48,941 nucleotides of DNA from Planctomycetota bacterium (GCA_026386955.1 JAPLMQ010000310.1:1-48941); one strand, 5' to 3'. Numbered from the stretch's first letter, positions 17,418-25,722 are shown. Numbers and translations are program-made. Notes: generated by a model not told the origin, from the letters alone.

Positions 17418-19436
17418 TCACGGCTTCTCAAAAACCTCGAACACGATGTCCCGCGGCTGGCGCGAGTCGCGGCCAATCGCGAGTTTGGATCCACCCTCGT
17501 CCTCGAGGTTTGGCCCCACGCTGTAAATCAGCGCCCCGCGCTCCGTCCGCTTGTACCGCAGCGGCTGCCCGTCAAAGAGGTCGCGAGGCGACTCGCCGAG
17601 GAACTCCGGCACAAGCTGTTCAAGCCGGTCCGGCAGCGAGCCGTGGGCGAGCTGACGCCGCTTGGCGGCGAGGGCGACCAAGGCGAGCGTGGCCTCGACG
17701 CGCGCGGAGCGGTCGGACGCCTCGACGGACTTGCTGTGCGTCATGGCCAGGTTGCTCAGGGGCAGAAGGACCGGGGAAGTCGACTCCTCCGCGCGGGGGA
17801 TGAACGCGGGCTCGCGATGCATCGCGAAGTTGGCGCGCATCGCCCGCAGCATGGCGAGCCGGTCCAGGTCGCGCAGCCCCGAGGCGATCCACAGGTCCAC
17901 AATCGGCCCGTTGATCGGCAACATGGGGCCCCAATTCGGGATCCCGTTCCGCAGGATGGAGTTGTTCTCCAAAATGGCCAGGGCAGTGCACCGGTCGCCC
18001 ACCCAGGCCCGCTGCAATCCATCGCCGGAGGTCAGGGGCTTCAATCGTTCCGAAAGCGTGGCGAGCTGGGCGTCGCTGAATCGGGTGCGGGCCAAGCAAT
18101 GCTCCAGCGTGCGCACGGCGCTCGACTCGAGGCCGAACGCGATGATCCGCGACAACACGCTCGGGTCGTGCGAGAGGCTCGCCGCAAGCCGCTCCATGTC
18201 GAGGACGGCCTCCATCGCGCTTTCGCTGTCGCTCCGCTCGGCGGCCAACTTGGCGCTGAACTGCAGCGGAAGCGCCAATCGTCGGATGCGAGATGGGTGA
18301 TCCGCCATGAGAAGGCCGGCGAGGTTGTGGTGGTCGACTGGGTATCGGCATTCGGCGATCGCCGACGCCTGGTGAACCTTGTCGAGCACGGGTCGATGCA
18401 GCGCCAGGTACGCCTCCATCGCCTTGCGCATGCCGGGAGGACACGGCTCGCCCAAGGCCGGCTCGACGACCTCGGGGTCCGACGAGACGTCCGGCAATTG
18501 CGCCGCGAGCGCGGGGTCGATCGCGAGCGTCGAGAGCGCCTCAGCCGCTTCAAGGTAGAGCGTCGCGGCGTTGTCGCCTTTGGGCGGGGCGTTGGCTTGG
18601 GCGAGTTCCGCGAGCGTGACCGGAAGCCCTTCGCCGCGGATGCGGGCGTATTCCCGCGAGGTCATGACGCGCAGCGCGGCGTGCCATCCGACGAAGTACA
18701 GAAGCATCGCGCAGATCAGGAGGGTGATCGCGACCCGCCATCGCCGCTGGTGGGCCGGGCTCGCCGCGGCGGGCGTCCCGCCCGATCGGGCTTGCTCCAG
18801 CCATCGGGAGAATCGGCCCGAGCGCCAGACCCGCAGATGCTCCTCGTCGCCGGAGGGGCGGACGATGCGCAGTCCCATCAGCCGGCCGAGCGTCGTCCGG
18901 CCGCGATGCATCGAGGCGATCTCGTCCAGGGGGATCATCACCTCCTCGACCGGCGGCCCCGACGAGGCGAGCAGCCGCCAGCGATGCGGGACGAAGACGA
19001 GAAACTTCCGCGTGAGGTGGAGATGGCCCGCGGCGCCGAGCCACTGCCCCGGCGGCTTGAGGCGGGCCCGCACCTTCAGGATGGTTTCGCCCGTCTGCTC
19101 TAGGGGGAGCGGGATCGCGGGCTCGACGACCAGCAGGATGTGAAGCAGCGAACCAACGAGAACCGCCAACAGCAAGGGCGTGAGCAGGAGCAGATAGAGC
19201 GTCACCACGACCGCCAGATCGGCGAGGATTCCGCCGAACGGGAGGTTGGGGAGATGGGGATCGAGGGAGGCCGAAAATGAATCGGCCTTGGGGTTGTTGA
19301 GGTAGACCAAGGCAACGAAGACCGCGACGAGTGCGGTGAACCCAAGGACGACCGCGCATGCCGCCGGCATGAACGCCTCCCAGAACGTGCGTTGGAAGCG
19401 TCGCAATCTTTCGGCGGCGGCGGGAGAGATGGGCAT
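17418..19436 (-). CDS. Membrane protein with GRAM/PH-like domain and pseudopilin-like C-terminus (paralogue A)
   Basis: The 672-residue protein begins with two membrane segments (about 23-46 and 73-104), followed at about 113-215 by a beta-rich cytoplasmic domain: GQWLGAAGHLHLTRKFLVFVPHRW, then IPLDEIASMHRGR, then GLRIVRPSGDEEHLRVW. This order of a Leu-Thr-x-x-Phe strand, an I-x-L-x-x-I strand and a final strand ending in Val-Trp resembles GRAM or bacterial PH domains. A third membrane helix at about 234-251 exports the remaining ~420 residues, which are helical and end in the block HGSLPDRLEQLVPEFL ... LFDGQPLRYKR ... YSVGPN, a form seen at the C-terminus of type II pseudopilin-like planctomycete proteins. 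It is clearly paralogous over its full length to the gene at 20410-22431. Function unknown. The start ATG 19436 has the -10 box TAGACT exactly 50 bases upstream, inside a 120-bp inverted repeat arm. Confidence 0.85.
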   Translation of the reverse strand: MPISPAAAERLRRFQRTFWEAFMPAACAVVLGFTALVAVFVALVYLNNPKADSFSASLDPHLPNLPFGGILADLAVVVTLYLLLLTPLLLAVLVGSLLHILLVVEPAIPLPLEQTGETILKVRARLKPPGQWLGAAGHLHLTRKFLVFVPHRWRLLASSGPPVEEVMIPLDEIASMHRGRTTLGRLMGLRIVRPSGDEEHLRVWRSGRFSRWLEQARSGGTPAAASPAHQRRWRVAITLLICAMLLYFVGWHAALRVMTSREYARIRGEGLPVTLAELAQANAPPKGDNAATLYLEAAEALSTLAIDPALAAQLPDVSSDPEVVEPALGEPCPPGMRKAMEAYLALHRPVLDKVHQASAIAECRYPVDHHNLAGLLMADHPSRIRRLALPLQFSAKLAAERSDSESAMEAVLDMERLAASLSHDPSVLSRIIAFGLESSAVRTLEHCLARTRFSDAQLATLSERLKPLTSGDGLQRAWVGDRCTALAILENNSILRNGIPNWGPMLPINGPIVDLWIASGLRDLDRLAMLRAMRANFAMHREPAFIPRAEESTSPVLLPLSNLAMTHSKSVEASDRSARVEATLALVALAAKRRQLAHGSLPDRLEQLVPEFLGESPRDLFDGQPLRYKRTERGALIYSVGPNLEDEGGSKLAIGRDSRQPRDIVFEVFEKP

Positions 19437-19485
19437 GATCCCCGGTCCTCGGCGCGGCGGTCGTGGTCAGGAGCCGCGAACGTGA

Positions 19486-19491
19486 AGTCTA
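19486..19491 (-). promoter_or_regulatory. Possible -10 element of paralogue A (TAGACT)
   Basis: TAGACT, in the context GGTAGACTTCAC on the minus strand, lies 50 bases before the ATG. Paralogue B has GGTAAACTCAC at exactly the same distance, which supports a shared promoter. Confidence 0.5.
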
Positions 19492-19518
19492 CCGCGTCAC
19501 CGGGCGGGGCCCCATTCC

Positions 19519-19860
19519 CGCGACTCTGGGGTTCGGAGTTCCGCCTTTAGGCGGCTCTTCGGAGAACGGAAATGCCCCGTCCGCGCGACTCCGAGGCTCG
19601 TAGTTCCGCGTTCACGCGGTCTTTGTATGGACGGAAACCGCTCGCCCTCTCACGCGCTTCCGTCGAAAACGAATGCCCGCCTGAAGGCGGAACTACGAGC
19701 CAAGACCCGCTCGCGCGGCATCCCATTCGCGCGACTCCGAGGCTCGTAGTTCCGCGTTTACGCGGTCTTCGGAAAACGAAAGCGCCTCGTGCTCGCGACT
19801 CTTCAAAAAGACATAGACCCGCCTAAAGGCGGAACTCCGAACCCCAGAGTCGCGGGAATG
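19519..19860. repeat. Cluster of family 3 repeat units in alternating orientation
   Basis: Units of about 36-40 bases (CGCGACTC onwards to AGTTCCGCG and a small GCG hairpin) start near 19519, 19585 and 19731 in plus orientation, with inverted units near 19671-19712 and 19819-19860. The outer two belong to the 120-bp inverted repeat arms. Small variations (ACTCCGAGGCTCG versus ACTCTGGGGTTCG) separate an inner from an outer subtype. Confidence 0.8.
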
Positions 19861-19881
19861 GGGCCCCGCCCGGTGACGCGG

Positions 19882-19887
19882 TAGACT
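19882..19887 (+). promoter_or_regulatory. Inverted duplicate of the paralogue A promoter box (TAGACT)
   Basis: The identical promoter region on the right arm of the 120-bp repeat faces rightwards. If active it would transcribe the noncoding stretch 19940-20409 and then run antisense into paralogue B. This is an inference from sequence identity. Confidence 0.35.
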
Positions 19888-19938
19888 TCACGTTCGCGGC
19901 TCCTGACCACGACCGCCGCGCCGAGGACCGGGGATCAT

Positions 19939-20409
19939 CGGGAGCGGAACAATTTAACGCTACATTCCGCTCCACGGGTGCCATCGACCCCTCCCGACCC
20001 GAACAGTCCTGAACTGTCAAAACGGCGGTAAAATACGCAATAATTTGCTAAATAATCACTTACAACGATTAAACCCAAAACCGCTCACGCGCCCGAATGC
20101 CCAGGACGCGCATTCAGCGGCGCGCCAGCCCTCGAATCCACGTCGGTGACGCACCGGGCCGGTGTCGACGCGCCACCCGAGCGGACACGCAATGGCGCAG
20201 GAGCGGCAGGTTTTGGAGCATTTTCGACGCTCGATTTTCCGCGCCAGACATAGATACCAGCGTCCGGCCAATTCCGGACAGAGGCGAAAACCCGGAATTC
20301 AAAATAAGGACTTGCGCCTCGGTGTCCGGACTCCGCCGGACACGTGTGCGGGTCTTACGGGGGGCGAGGTTTTTTTCCGCGGAGCGCTCCCCCGCGCGAG
20401 CGGCGGGCG
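19939..20409. other. Noncoding stretch with an AT-rich island and hairpins
   Basis: No credible gene is seen in these 471 bases. Positions about 20020-20085 are markedly AT-rich (for example AATAATTTGCTAAATAATC) in a genome that is otherwise extremely GC-rich. Further on, a perfect 8-bp hairpin GTGTCCGG / CCGGACAC lies at 20322-20343, preceded by the inverted pair GAGGCG / CGCCTC at 20281-20320. Because paralogue B ends at 20410 on the minus strand, these could be its 3' region. Confidence 0.6.
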
Positions 20410-22431
20410 TCACGGCTTCTCGAAGAGCTCGAAGACGATGTCGCTCTCGGGCACGTTGCTGCTGCCGGGCGTGTTGCCCTTCACGCCGCCGTTGTCCTTC
20501 AGGTCGGGCCCGACGCTGTAGACCAACGCCCCGCGCGGCGTGCGTTTGTACCGCAGCGGCTGGCCATCGAAGAGGTCGGCCGGCGCGGCGGGAAGGAACT
20601 CGGGCACGAGCAGGTCGAGCCGGTCCGGCAGCGAGCCGTGGGCGAGTTGGAACCGCTTCGCGGCGATCGCGGCGAGGACGATCACAGCCCGGACGCGGGC
20701 GGTGCGGGTGTTCTTCTCCACCGCGTGGAAATCGGGAATTTGGCTGCTGACGAGGAAGACGGGCGACACGCCATTCGGCGGAGAATTCCCGGGGGAATCC
20801 GCGTGATGGACCGCTTCGTGGCCCCAAGCCACGGCTTCGCGCGACCAACGCAGGACCTTCAGGCGGTCGAGGTCGCGCAGCCCCGTTGCGAGGTACAAGG
20901 CCATCCGGGGCGGAGGCGGGGCGCCGCTGCCCATCATGGCCGACATCGTCGAGCCGGTCAGCAAGCTCTTCGAGTCGTCCAACACGCTGAGGTAGAAGCA
21001 GCGCTCGGAGGCCCACGCGCGGTCGATGCCGTCGAAGTCGGGAAGTACGCGGAAGGGCTCCGCGAGCCGGGTTAGCTGGTCGTCGCTGAAGCGGGTCAGG
21101 GCGAGGCAGGTCTCGAGCGCGTCGGCGGCGGCGAATTCCTCGGCCAGCTTGGCGAGTTGCGTGATCAGGATCGGCTCGCGGCGGAAGCTGCGGGCGATCC
21201 CCAGGATGTCGAGGATGGATTGCGTCGCGGCCTCGCCGTCGCCTCGCTCGGCGGCGAGGCGGGCGGCGAGTTTCAACGGGTAGCGCATGCGGTGGACTTC
21301 GCCCAGGTAGGGCATCGTCGCGCCGATGCCCAGCGTGAGATTGACGGGATACCGGCACTCGGAGATGTCGCGGGCCTGCCTGATCTGGTCGAGCGCCGGC
21401 TGGTTGGGCGCGAGGAAATCCTCCGTCGCTTTCCTTGCCGCGGGCTGGAGCGCCTCGCCCAGCGCGGGCACGACGACCTTGGGGTCGGAGCCGAATTCCG
21501 GGATGAGCGGCTCGAGCGTGTTGTTGCCGACGTAGGCGGTTGCGGCTTTGTGGTAGAGCGTCGCGGCGTTTTCCCCGGTGGGCGTGGAGTAAAAAGCGTC
21601 GAGCTCCGTGAGCGTGACCGGGAGGCCCTCGGCGCGGACGCGGGCGTATTCCCGCGCGGCGATCACGCGCAGCGTCACGTGCCACGCGACGAAGGCGAAC
21701 AGAAGCGCGGCGATGACGGCGGAGAGCGCGAGCCGGCGGCGGCGGTGGTGGCCCGGGAGCGCGGCCGGGGGAGTCTTGCCCGCGGCGACGTCGGCGAGCC
21801 AGCGCGTGAAGCGGCGTGGCCGCCAGACGCGGAGATGTTCCTCGTCGCCCGAGTGGCGCACGAGGCGGAGGCGCAGGGGGAGGAGCAGCCACGTCCGCCC
21901 CGCGGCGGTCTGGCTGATCTCGGTCAGCGGGAGCATGAGCTCCTCCGCCGCGGAGGGCGAGCCGGCCGTCAGTCGCCAGCGGTGCGGGACGAAGACGAAG
22001 AATTTCCGCGTGAGGTGCAGACGTCCCGCGGAGCCGAGCCATTGCCCGGGATGCTTGATCCGGGCCCGCACGGCCAGGACAGGTTCGCCGGCCTGCGCCT
22101 CGTCGAGCGGGACGGCGGGCTCGACCACGAGCATCGTGTGGAGGATTGCGGCGAGGAGGATGCCCAGCGCCAGGGCCATGTACGCGAGGACGTAGAACGT
22201 GACGGCGTAGAGCAGCAGCAGGTCCAGGGAGCTGAGGGGCGCGTCGAGGAGGCCCAAAAAGTAGCGGACCCAGACGCCGTTTCTCACGTTCGTCGCGATG
22301 AAGAAGATGCCGTAGATCAGCATCGCGAGGGGGACGAGGAAGGCCGTGGCGACGGTGAGCGGGACGAAGGCCGCCCAGAACGTGCGGTAGACGCGGCGCA
22401 GGCCGGCCAAGGCGTTGGGGGAGATCCGCAT
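20410..22431 (-). CDS. Membrane protein with GRAM/PH-like domain and pseudopilin-like C-terminus (paralogue B)
   Basis: The 673-residue protein matches paralogue A throughout: MRISPNALAGLRRVYRTFW at the N-terminus, two hydrophobic segments, the domain GQWLGSAGRLHLTRKFFVFVPHRW with MLPLTEIS and RLVRHSGDEEHLRVW, a third membrane helix (ALSAVIAALLFAFVAWHV), the GENAATLY segment, and the end block HGSLPDRLDLLVPEFL ... LFDGQPLRYKRTPRGALVYSVGPDLKD and a final IVFELFEKP. The ATG at 22431 corresponds to that of paralogue A; the 58 codons upstream in frame come from repeat family 2. The last ~90 residues resemble the variable C-terminal domain of type II pseudopilins but there is no pilin N-terminus, so it is not itself a pilin. 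The two copies are separated by a 973-base noncoding block. Function unknown. Confidence 0.85.
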   Translation of the reverse strand: MRISPNALAGLRRVYRTFWAAFVPLTVATAFLVPLAMLIYGIFFIATNVRNGVWVRYFLGLLDAPLSSLDLLLLYAVTFYVLAYMALALGILLAAILHTMLVVEPAVPLDEAQAGEPVLAVRARIKHPGQWLGSAGRLHLTRKFFVFVPHRWRLTAGSPSAAEELMLPLTEISQTAAGRTWLLLPLRLRLVRHSGDEEHLRVWRPRRFTRWLADVAAGKTPPAALPGHHRRRRLALSAVIAALLFAFVAWHVTLRVIAAREYARVRAEGLPVTLTELDAFYSTPTGENAATLYHKAATAYVGNNTLEPLIPEFGSDPKVVVPALGEALQPAARKATEDFLAPNQPALDQIRQARDISECRYPVNLTLGIGATMPYLGEVHRMRYPLKLAARLAAERGDGEAATQSILDILGIARSFRREPILITQLAKLAEEFAAADALETCLALTRFSDDQLTRLAEPFRVLPDFDGIDRAWASERCFYLSVLDDSKSLLTGSTMSAMMGSGAPPPPRMALYLATGLRDLDRLKVLRWSREAVAWGHEAVHHADSPGNSPPNGVSPVFLVSSQIPDFHAVEKNTRTARVRAVIVLAAIAAKRFQLAHGSLPDRLDLLVPEFLPAAPADLFDGQPLRYKRTPRGALVYSVGPDLKDNGGVKGNTPGSSNVPESDIVFELFEKP

Positions 22432-22480
22432 GCGGGGCGGTCCTTGGCAGGGCGCGGGAGGCGTGCCGAGAGGCGATGTG

Positions 22481-22486
22481 AGTTTA
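22481..22486 (-). promoter_or_regulatory. Possible -10 element of paralogue B (TAAACT)
   Basis: TAAACT in the context GGTAAACTCAC lies 50 bases before the ATG, the same position as TAGACT before paralogue A. Confidence 0.5.
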
Positions 22487-22541
22487 CCGACGCCTACGGA
22501 AACGACGCGAACGTCGGATGGTTGTCCTCGAACGCGCGACG

Positions 22542-22745
22542 TCTGGTGCCACATGTCATCGTACTCGTGACATGTGTCTTGGGAGGCCGTGCGACTTAAA
22601 TCCAACGAAGACGGCGAATCTCGCTTGGGCCGCCTAAATCAAGGGGTTCCGGCGATGTCGCAACGACGTTGTCGAGACATCCTGAGCCGTCCGTTGACCG
22701 GCACATGTCACGAGTACCCCCCCGGAATGACATGTGGCGCCCAGA
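22542..22745. repeat. Dispersed inverted repeat, family 2 (copy 4, right arm expanded)
   Basis: The left arm 22542-22576 is intact. The right arm 22702-22745 keeps both stem halves (CACATGTCA, TGACATGTG) but its loop has gained a run of seven C residues. The element fills the gap (388 bases, 22432-22819) between paralogue B and the MazG-like gene; no gene is seen in that gap. Confidence 0.85.
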
Positions 22746-22819
22746 AATGGCCGACCGGGGCCTCTCGTGAAAGGCGTGTTTTTTTCGCCGGTAAATCACT
22801 GGTCTGCATCGGCCGCGCG

Positions 22820-23116
22820 TCACTTCGTCCCGCTCGGCCCCTTGCCCTTGAGGTATTTCCGCTGCACCGCGGCGGCGAGGTCGACGTCGTTGATGTTGGC
22901 GAGCGTGCAGAGCCAGGCGAGCACGTCGGCGAACTCCTCCTCGATGTTGGCGGGGTCGCGCTTGTCGCCGGCGGTGTTGAGCGCGGTGGCGAGTTCGCCG
23001 ACCTCCTCGACGAACCACATGAAGGTCGCGGGCGTGCCGCGGGCGGAGTCGGTGGCGAAGTAGCGGTCGCGGATGTGCTGCTGGAAGGATTGCAGGGTGG
23101 GCAGGTTGTCGCTCAC
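22820..23116 (-). CDS. MazG-like nucleotide pyrophosphohydrolase
   Basis: The 98-residue protein is a single MazG-type domain. Glu37-Glu38-x-x-Glu41 in WFVEEVGELATAL and Glu61-x-x-Asp64 in EEEFADVLAWL form the acidic Mg2+-binding set of this all-alpha NTP pyrophosphatase superfamily, which hydrolyses (d)NTPs to monophosphate and pyrophosphate. The start is GTG at 23116 with GGAG 10 bases upstream; the longer frame to 23209 has no family sequence. A TACAAT box is 44 bases upstream. Length is typical of the small homo-oligomeric members (95-110). It is divergent from the copper ATPase; no functional link is implied. Confidence 0.88.
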   Translation of the reverse strand: MSDNLPTLQSFQQHIRDRYFATDSARGTPATFMWFVEEVGELATALNTAGDKRDPANIEEEFADVLAWLCTLANINDVDLAAAVQRKYLKGKGPSGTK

Positions 23117-23159
23117 GGGGCGGCTCCGGTGGGGGCGGGTGAGGCGGGGAACGAGCGTG

Positions 23160-23165
23160 ATTGTA
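23160..23165 (-). promoter_or_regulatory. Possible -10 element of the MazG-like gene (TACAAT)
   Basis: TACAAT on the minus strand lies 44 bases before the GTG start, the same hexamer as before the fabG-like and ABC genes. Confidence 0.4.
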
Positions 23166-23209
23166 GTGAGTGGTGTGTTGGGCATCCGTGCCCGGCGGCG
23201 ATGCGTCAT

Positions 23210-23244
23210 TGCCCCTCTCCCGCCCCCGGAAAGGGAGAGGGGCA
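23210..23244. repeat. Dispersed repeat, family 4, single hairpin
   Basis: A perfect 12-bp stem TGCCCCTCTCCC / GGGAGAGGGGCA with an 11-base loop lies between the divergent MazG-like and copA genes. It matches the outer block of the element at 11333-11516. Confidence 0.8.
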
Positions 23245-23322
23245 GGCTGCAGAACAGCCGGATTCCATGTGCGTTCGTTGGTTCGAAAGGGTCTGCATAT
23301 GATTAACAGAGGAATTACTCCG

Positions 23323-25722
23323 ATGGCGACGATCCAACTCCATGTCGGCGGAATGAACTGCGCGAGCTGCGTGAGCCACGTGGAGCGCGGCCTCAAGCGC
23401 GTCCCGGGCGTGAGCGAGGCGCTGGTCAACCTCGCGATGCAGCGGGCGGCGGTGACGTATGACGAGAAGGCGGCCGACGTGCCGGCGCTGATCGCGGCGG
23501 TGCGCGACGCGGGCTACGAGGCGAGCGTGGAGGAGCGGCAGCCGCGGCAGGAGCGGTTGGTGAATGTGTCGATCGGCTCGCCGTCCCGCGAGCCTTCGGC
23601 GGCGGGGCAGCATCACGCGGCGTCGACGCCAGTCTCTGAGTCGGTGCACGATCACGCGGCGCACGACCACGCATCGCACGAATCCTCCGGCCCGCCGTGG
23701 CTGTTGATCGCGGCGGCGATCCTCGCGGCGCCGATCGTCGTGCTGGGCATGGGCCTTTGGCCGAGCGGTTCCGCGGCCGCGGGCGCGTCCGATGCGCACG
23801 GCATGTCAAGCCACGGGAGCAACGCGCAGGCGTGGATTCAGCTTCTGCTCGCGACGCCGATCCAACTGCTGCTGGGCTGGCCGTTCTACCGCGGGGCGAT
23901 CAAGGCGGCTCGGCATCTCCGGGCCGACATGGACACGCTGGTCGCGTTGGGCACGAGCGTCGCGTTCGTCTATAGCGTGGCGGTGACGCTCCGCGGCGGG
24001 TCGATGGTCTACTTCGACACCGCGGCCGTGATCCTCGTGCTCATCGGGCTGGGCAAGCTGCTCGAGGCCCGGGCCCGCGGGAGCGCCGCGGCCGCGATCC
24101 GCGGACTGATGGACCTGCAGCCGGCGCAGGCGACGCTGCTGCGCGACGGGCGCGAGTCGGCCGTGCCGGTGGGGCAGGTGCGCCCGGGCGATGAGTTGCT
24201 CGTCCGTCCGGGCGAGCGCGTGCCGGTGGACGGCGTGGTGACGCGCGGTCAGTCGGCGGTCGACCAGGCGCTGGTGACGGGCGAGTCGATGCCGGTGGAG
24301 GTCGGCCCGGGCGACGCGGTCATCGGCGGGACGATCAACCAGGCCGGGGCGTTCCAGTTCCGGGCCACGAATACGGGCGAGAGGATGCTGCTGGCCCAGA
24401 TCGCCAAGCTGGTGGAGGACGCGCAGGCCTCGAAGTCGGACGTGCAGCGCTTGGCCGACACGGTGGCGGGCGTGTTTGTGCCGGCGGTGATGGCGATCGC
24501 GCTGGCGACGCTGCTGGTGTGGGGCCTGGGCGGCGGGCACTGGATCGAGGGGATGAACGCGATGGTCGCGGTGCTGATCGTCGCGTGTCCCTGTGCGCTG
24601 GGGCTGGCGACGCCGACGGCGATCATGGTCGGCACGGGGCTGGGCGCGCGGATGGGGATTCTCATCAAGGACGCCGCGGCCCTGGAGCGCGCGGGCAAGC
24701 TGACGCACGTGGTGCTCGACAAGACCGGCACACTGACGAGCGGCCGGCCGAGCGTGGTGGCGACGACGTGGCTGGGGGACGCGGAAGGTCGCGACACGGC
24801 GAAAGATCGCGAGCGGCTGCTCTCGCTCGCCGCCAGCGCGGAGTCGGCCAGCGAGCACCCGCTGGGGCGTGCGATCGTCGTCGAGGCCGAGCGGTTGATG
24901 CTCAACGTACCGCCGGCAAGTGATTTCACCAGCATCACCGGCGGCGGCGTGCGGGCGAAGGTCGATGGACACGACGTCATCGTCGGCCGTCCGGCGAAGT
25001 TGACGGAACTGGGCGTCGCGGGCGTCGAGGCGGCGGCCGCGCTGGTCGACGCGGCGGGGCGGGCAGGCCGCACCGCGGTGGTGGTCGGCGTCGATGGCCG
25101 AGCCGTCGGCGTGATCGAACTGGCCGACACGATCAAGCCCGGCGCGGCCGAGGCGATCGCGGAGATCAAGCGCCTGGGCCTGGGCGTGACTTTGCTGACG
25201 GGCGACCATCAAGCCGTGGGCGAAGCCGTGGCGAAGGCGGTGGGGATCGACCACGTGATTGCCGACGTCCGCCCCGGCGAGAAGCAGGCGGCGATCGCCA
25301 AGCTGCAGGCCGAGGGACAGGTGGTGGCGATGGTGGGCGACGGGATCAACGACGCCCCGGCGCTGGCGGCGGCGGACGTGGGCATCGCGATGGGCGCCCA
25401 GCCAGTCGGGACCGGCAAGTCCGGCGGCGCTGCGGGCGGGTCGGACATCGCCATGGAGGCGGGGCAAGTGGTGCTCGTCGGCGGGGAGTTGGCGAACATC
25501 CCGCGGGCCATCGGCTTGAGCCTGGCGACCATGAGGCGGATCAGGAGCGGGCTATTTTTCGCGTTCGTCTACAACCTATTGCTGATTCCCGTCGCGGCAA
25601 TGGGGTTTCTGCACCCGATGCTGGCCGCGGGCGCGATGGCAATGAGTTCCATTAGTGTAGTCGGGAACGCACTTTACCTGCGTTGGGGCTGGGGACCGAA
25701 ACACGCTCCGCGCGGCAAGTAA
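23323..25722 (+). CDS. copA: Copper-translocating P1B-type ATPase
   Basis: The 799-residue membrane pump starts with one heavy-metal-associated domain whose metal site is Cys13-Ala-Ser-Cys16 (GGMNCASC). A His-rich stretch follows at about 92-118 (HH, HDHAAHDHASH), then membrane helices, the TGES actuator motif (VTGESMPVE), the ion-path Cys-Pro-Cys in VACPCALG, the phosphorylated Asp in DKTGTLT, the HP motif (SEHPLGRAI) and the hinge GDGINDAPAL. CPC with a CxxC domain indicates Cu+ export. ATG 23323 with AGAGGA upstream is preferred; an in-frame ATG at 23299 is also plausible. Odd: 14 extra residues, rich in Gly, break the usual GIAMGxGxDIAMEA segment right after the hinge. No copper chaperone or regulator gene is adjacent. 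Confidence 0.93.
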   Translation: MATIQLHVGGMNCASCVSHVERGLKRVPGVSEALVNLAMQRAAVTYDEKAADVPALIAAVRDAGYEASVEERQPRQERLVNVSIGSPSREPSAAGQHHAASTPVSESVHDHAAHDHASHESSGPPWLLIAAAILAAPIVVLGMGLWPSGSAAAGASDAHGMSSHGSNAQAWIQLLLATPIQLLLGWPFYRGAIKAARHLRADMDTLVALGTSVAFVYSVAVTLRGGSMVYFDTAAVILVLIGLGKLLEARARGSAAAAIRGLMDLQPAQATLLRDGRESAVPVGQVRPGDELLVRPGERVPVDGVVTRGQSAVDQALVTGESMPVEVGPGDAVIGGTINQAGAFQFRATNTGERMLLAQIAKLVEDAQASKSDVQRLADTVAGVFVPAVMAIALATLLVWGLGGGHWIEGMNAMVAVLIVACPCALGLATPTAIMVGTGLGARMGILIKDAAALERAGKLTHVVLDKTGTLTSGRPSVVATTWLGDAEGRDTAKDRERLLSLAASAESASEHPLGRAIVVEAERLMLNVPPASDFTSITGGGVRAKVDGHDVIVGRPAKLTELGVAGVEAAAALVDAAGRAGRTAVVVGVDGRAVGVIELADTIKPGAAEAIAEIKRLGLGVTLLTGDHQAVGEAVAKAVGIDHVIADVRPGEKQAAIAKLQAEGQVVAMVGDGINDAPALAAADVGIAMGAQPVGTGKSGGAAGGSDIAMEAGQVVLVGGELANIPRAIGLSLATMRRIRSGLFFAFVYNLLLIPVAAMGFLHPMLAAGAMAMSSISVVGNALYLRWGWGPKHAPRGK

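Larger units (their letters stand above)
19435..19938. repeat. Perfect 120-bp inverted repeat
   Basis: Arms 19435-19554 and 19819-19938 are exact reverse complements over 120 bases and enclose 264 bases. The left arm starts at the second base pair region of the paralogue A start codon and covers its 5' leader, its TAGACT box and a family 3 unit. The right arm therefore carries the same leader and promoter pointing the other way. Nothing in the right arm is followed by a recognisable gene. Confidence 0.95.

Noticed and set aside
20114..22042. A 642-codon minus-strand frame overlapping paralogue B in another phase
   Set aside because: Very Arg/Pro/Ala-rich with no domain, while the overlapping frame is full-length homologous to paralogue A.
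8531..22745. Recurring similar sequences as a possible CRISPR array
   Set aside because: The repeats are kilobases apart, inverted and without regular spacers; no cas genes are present.
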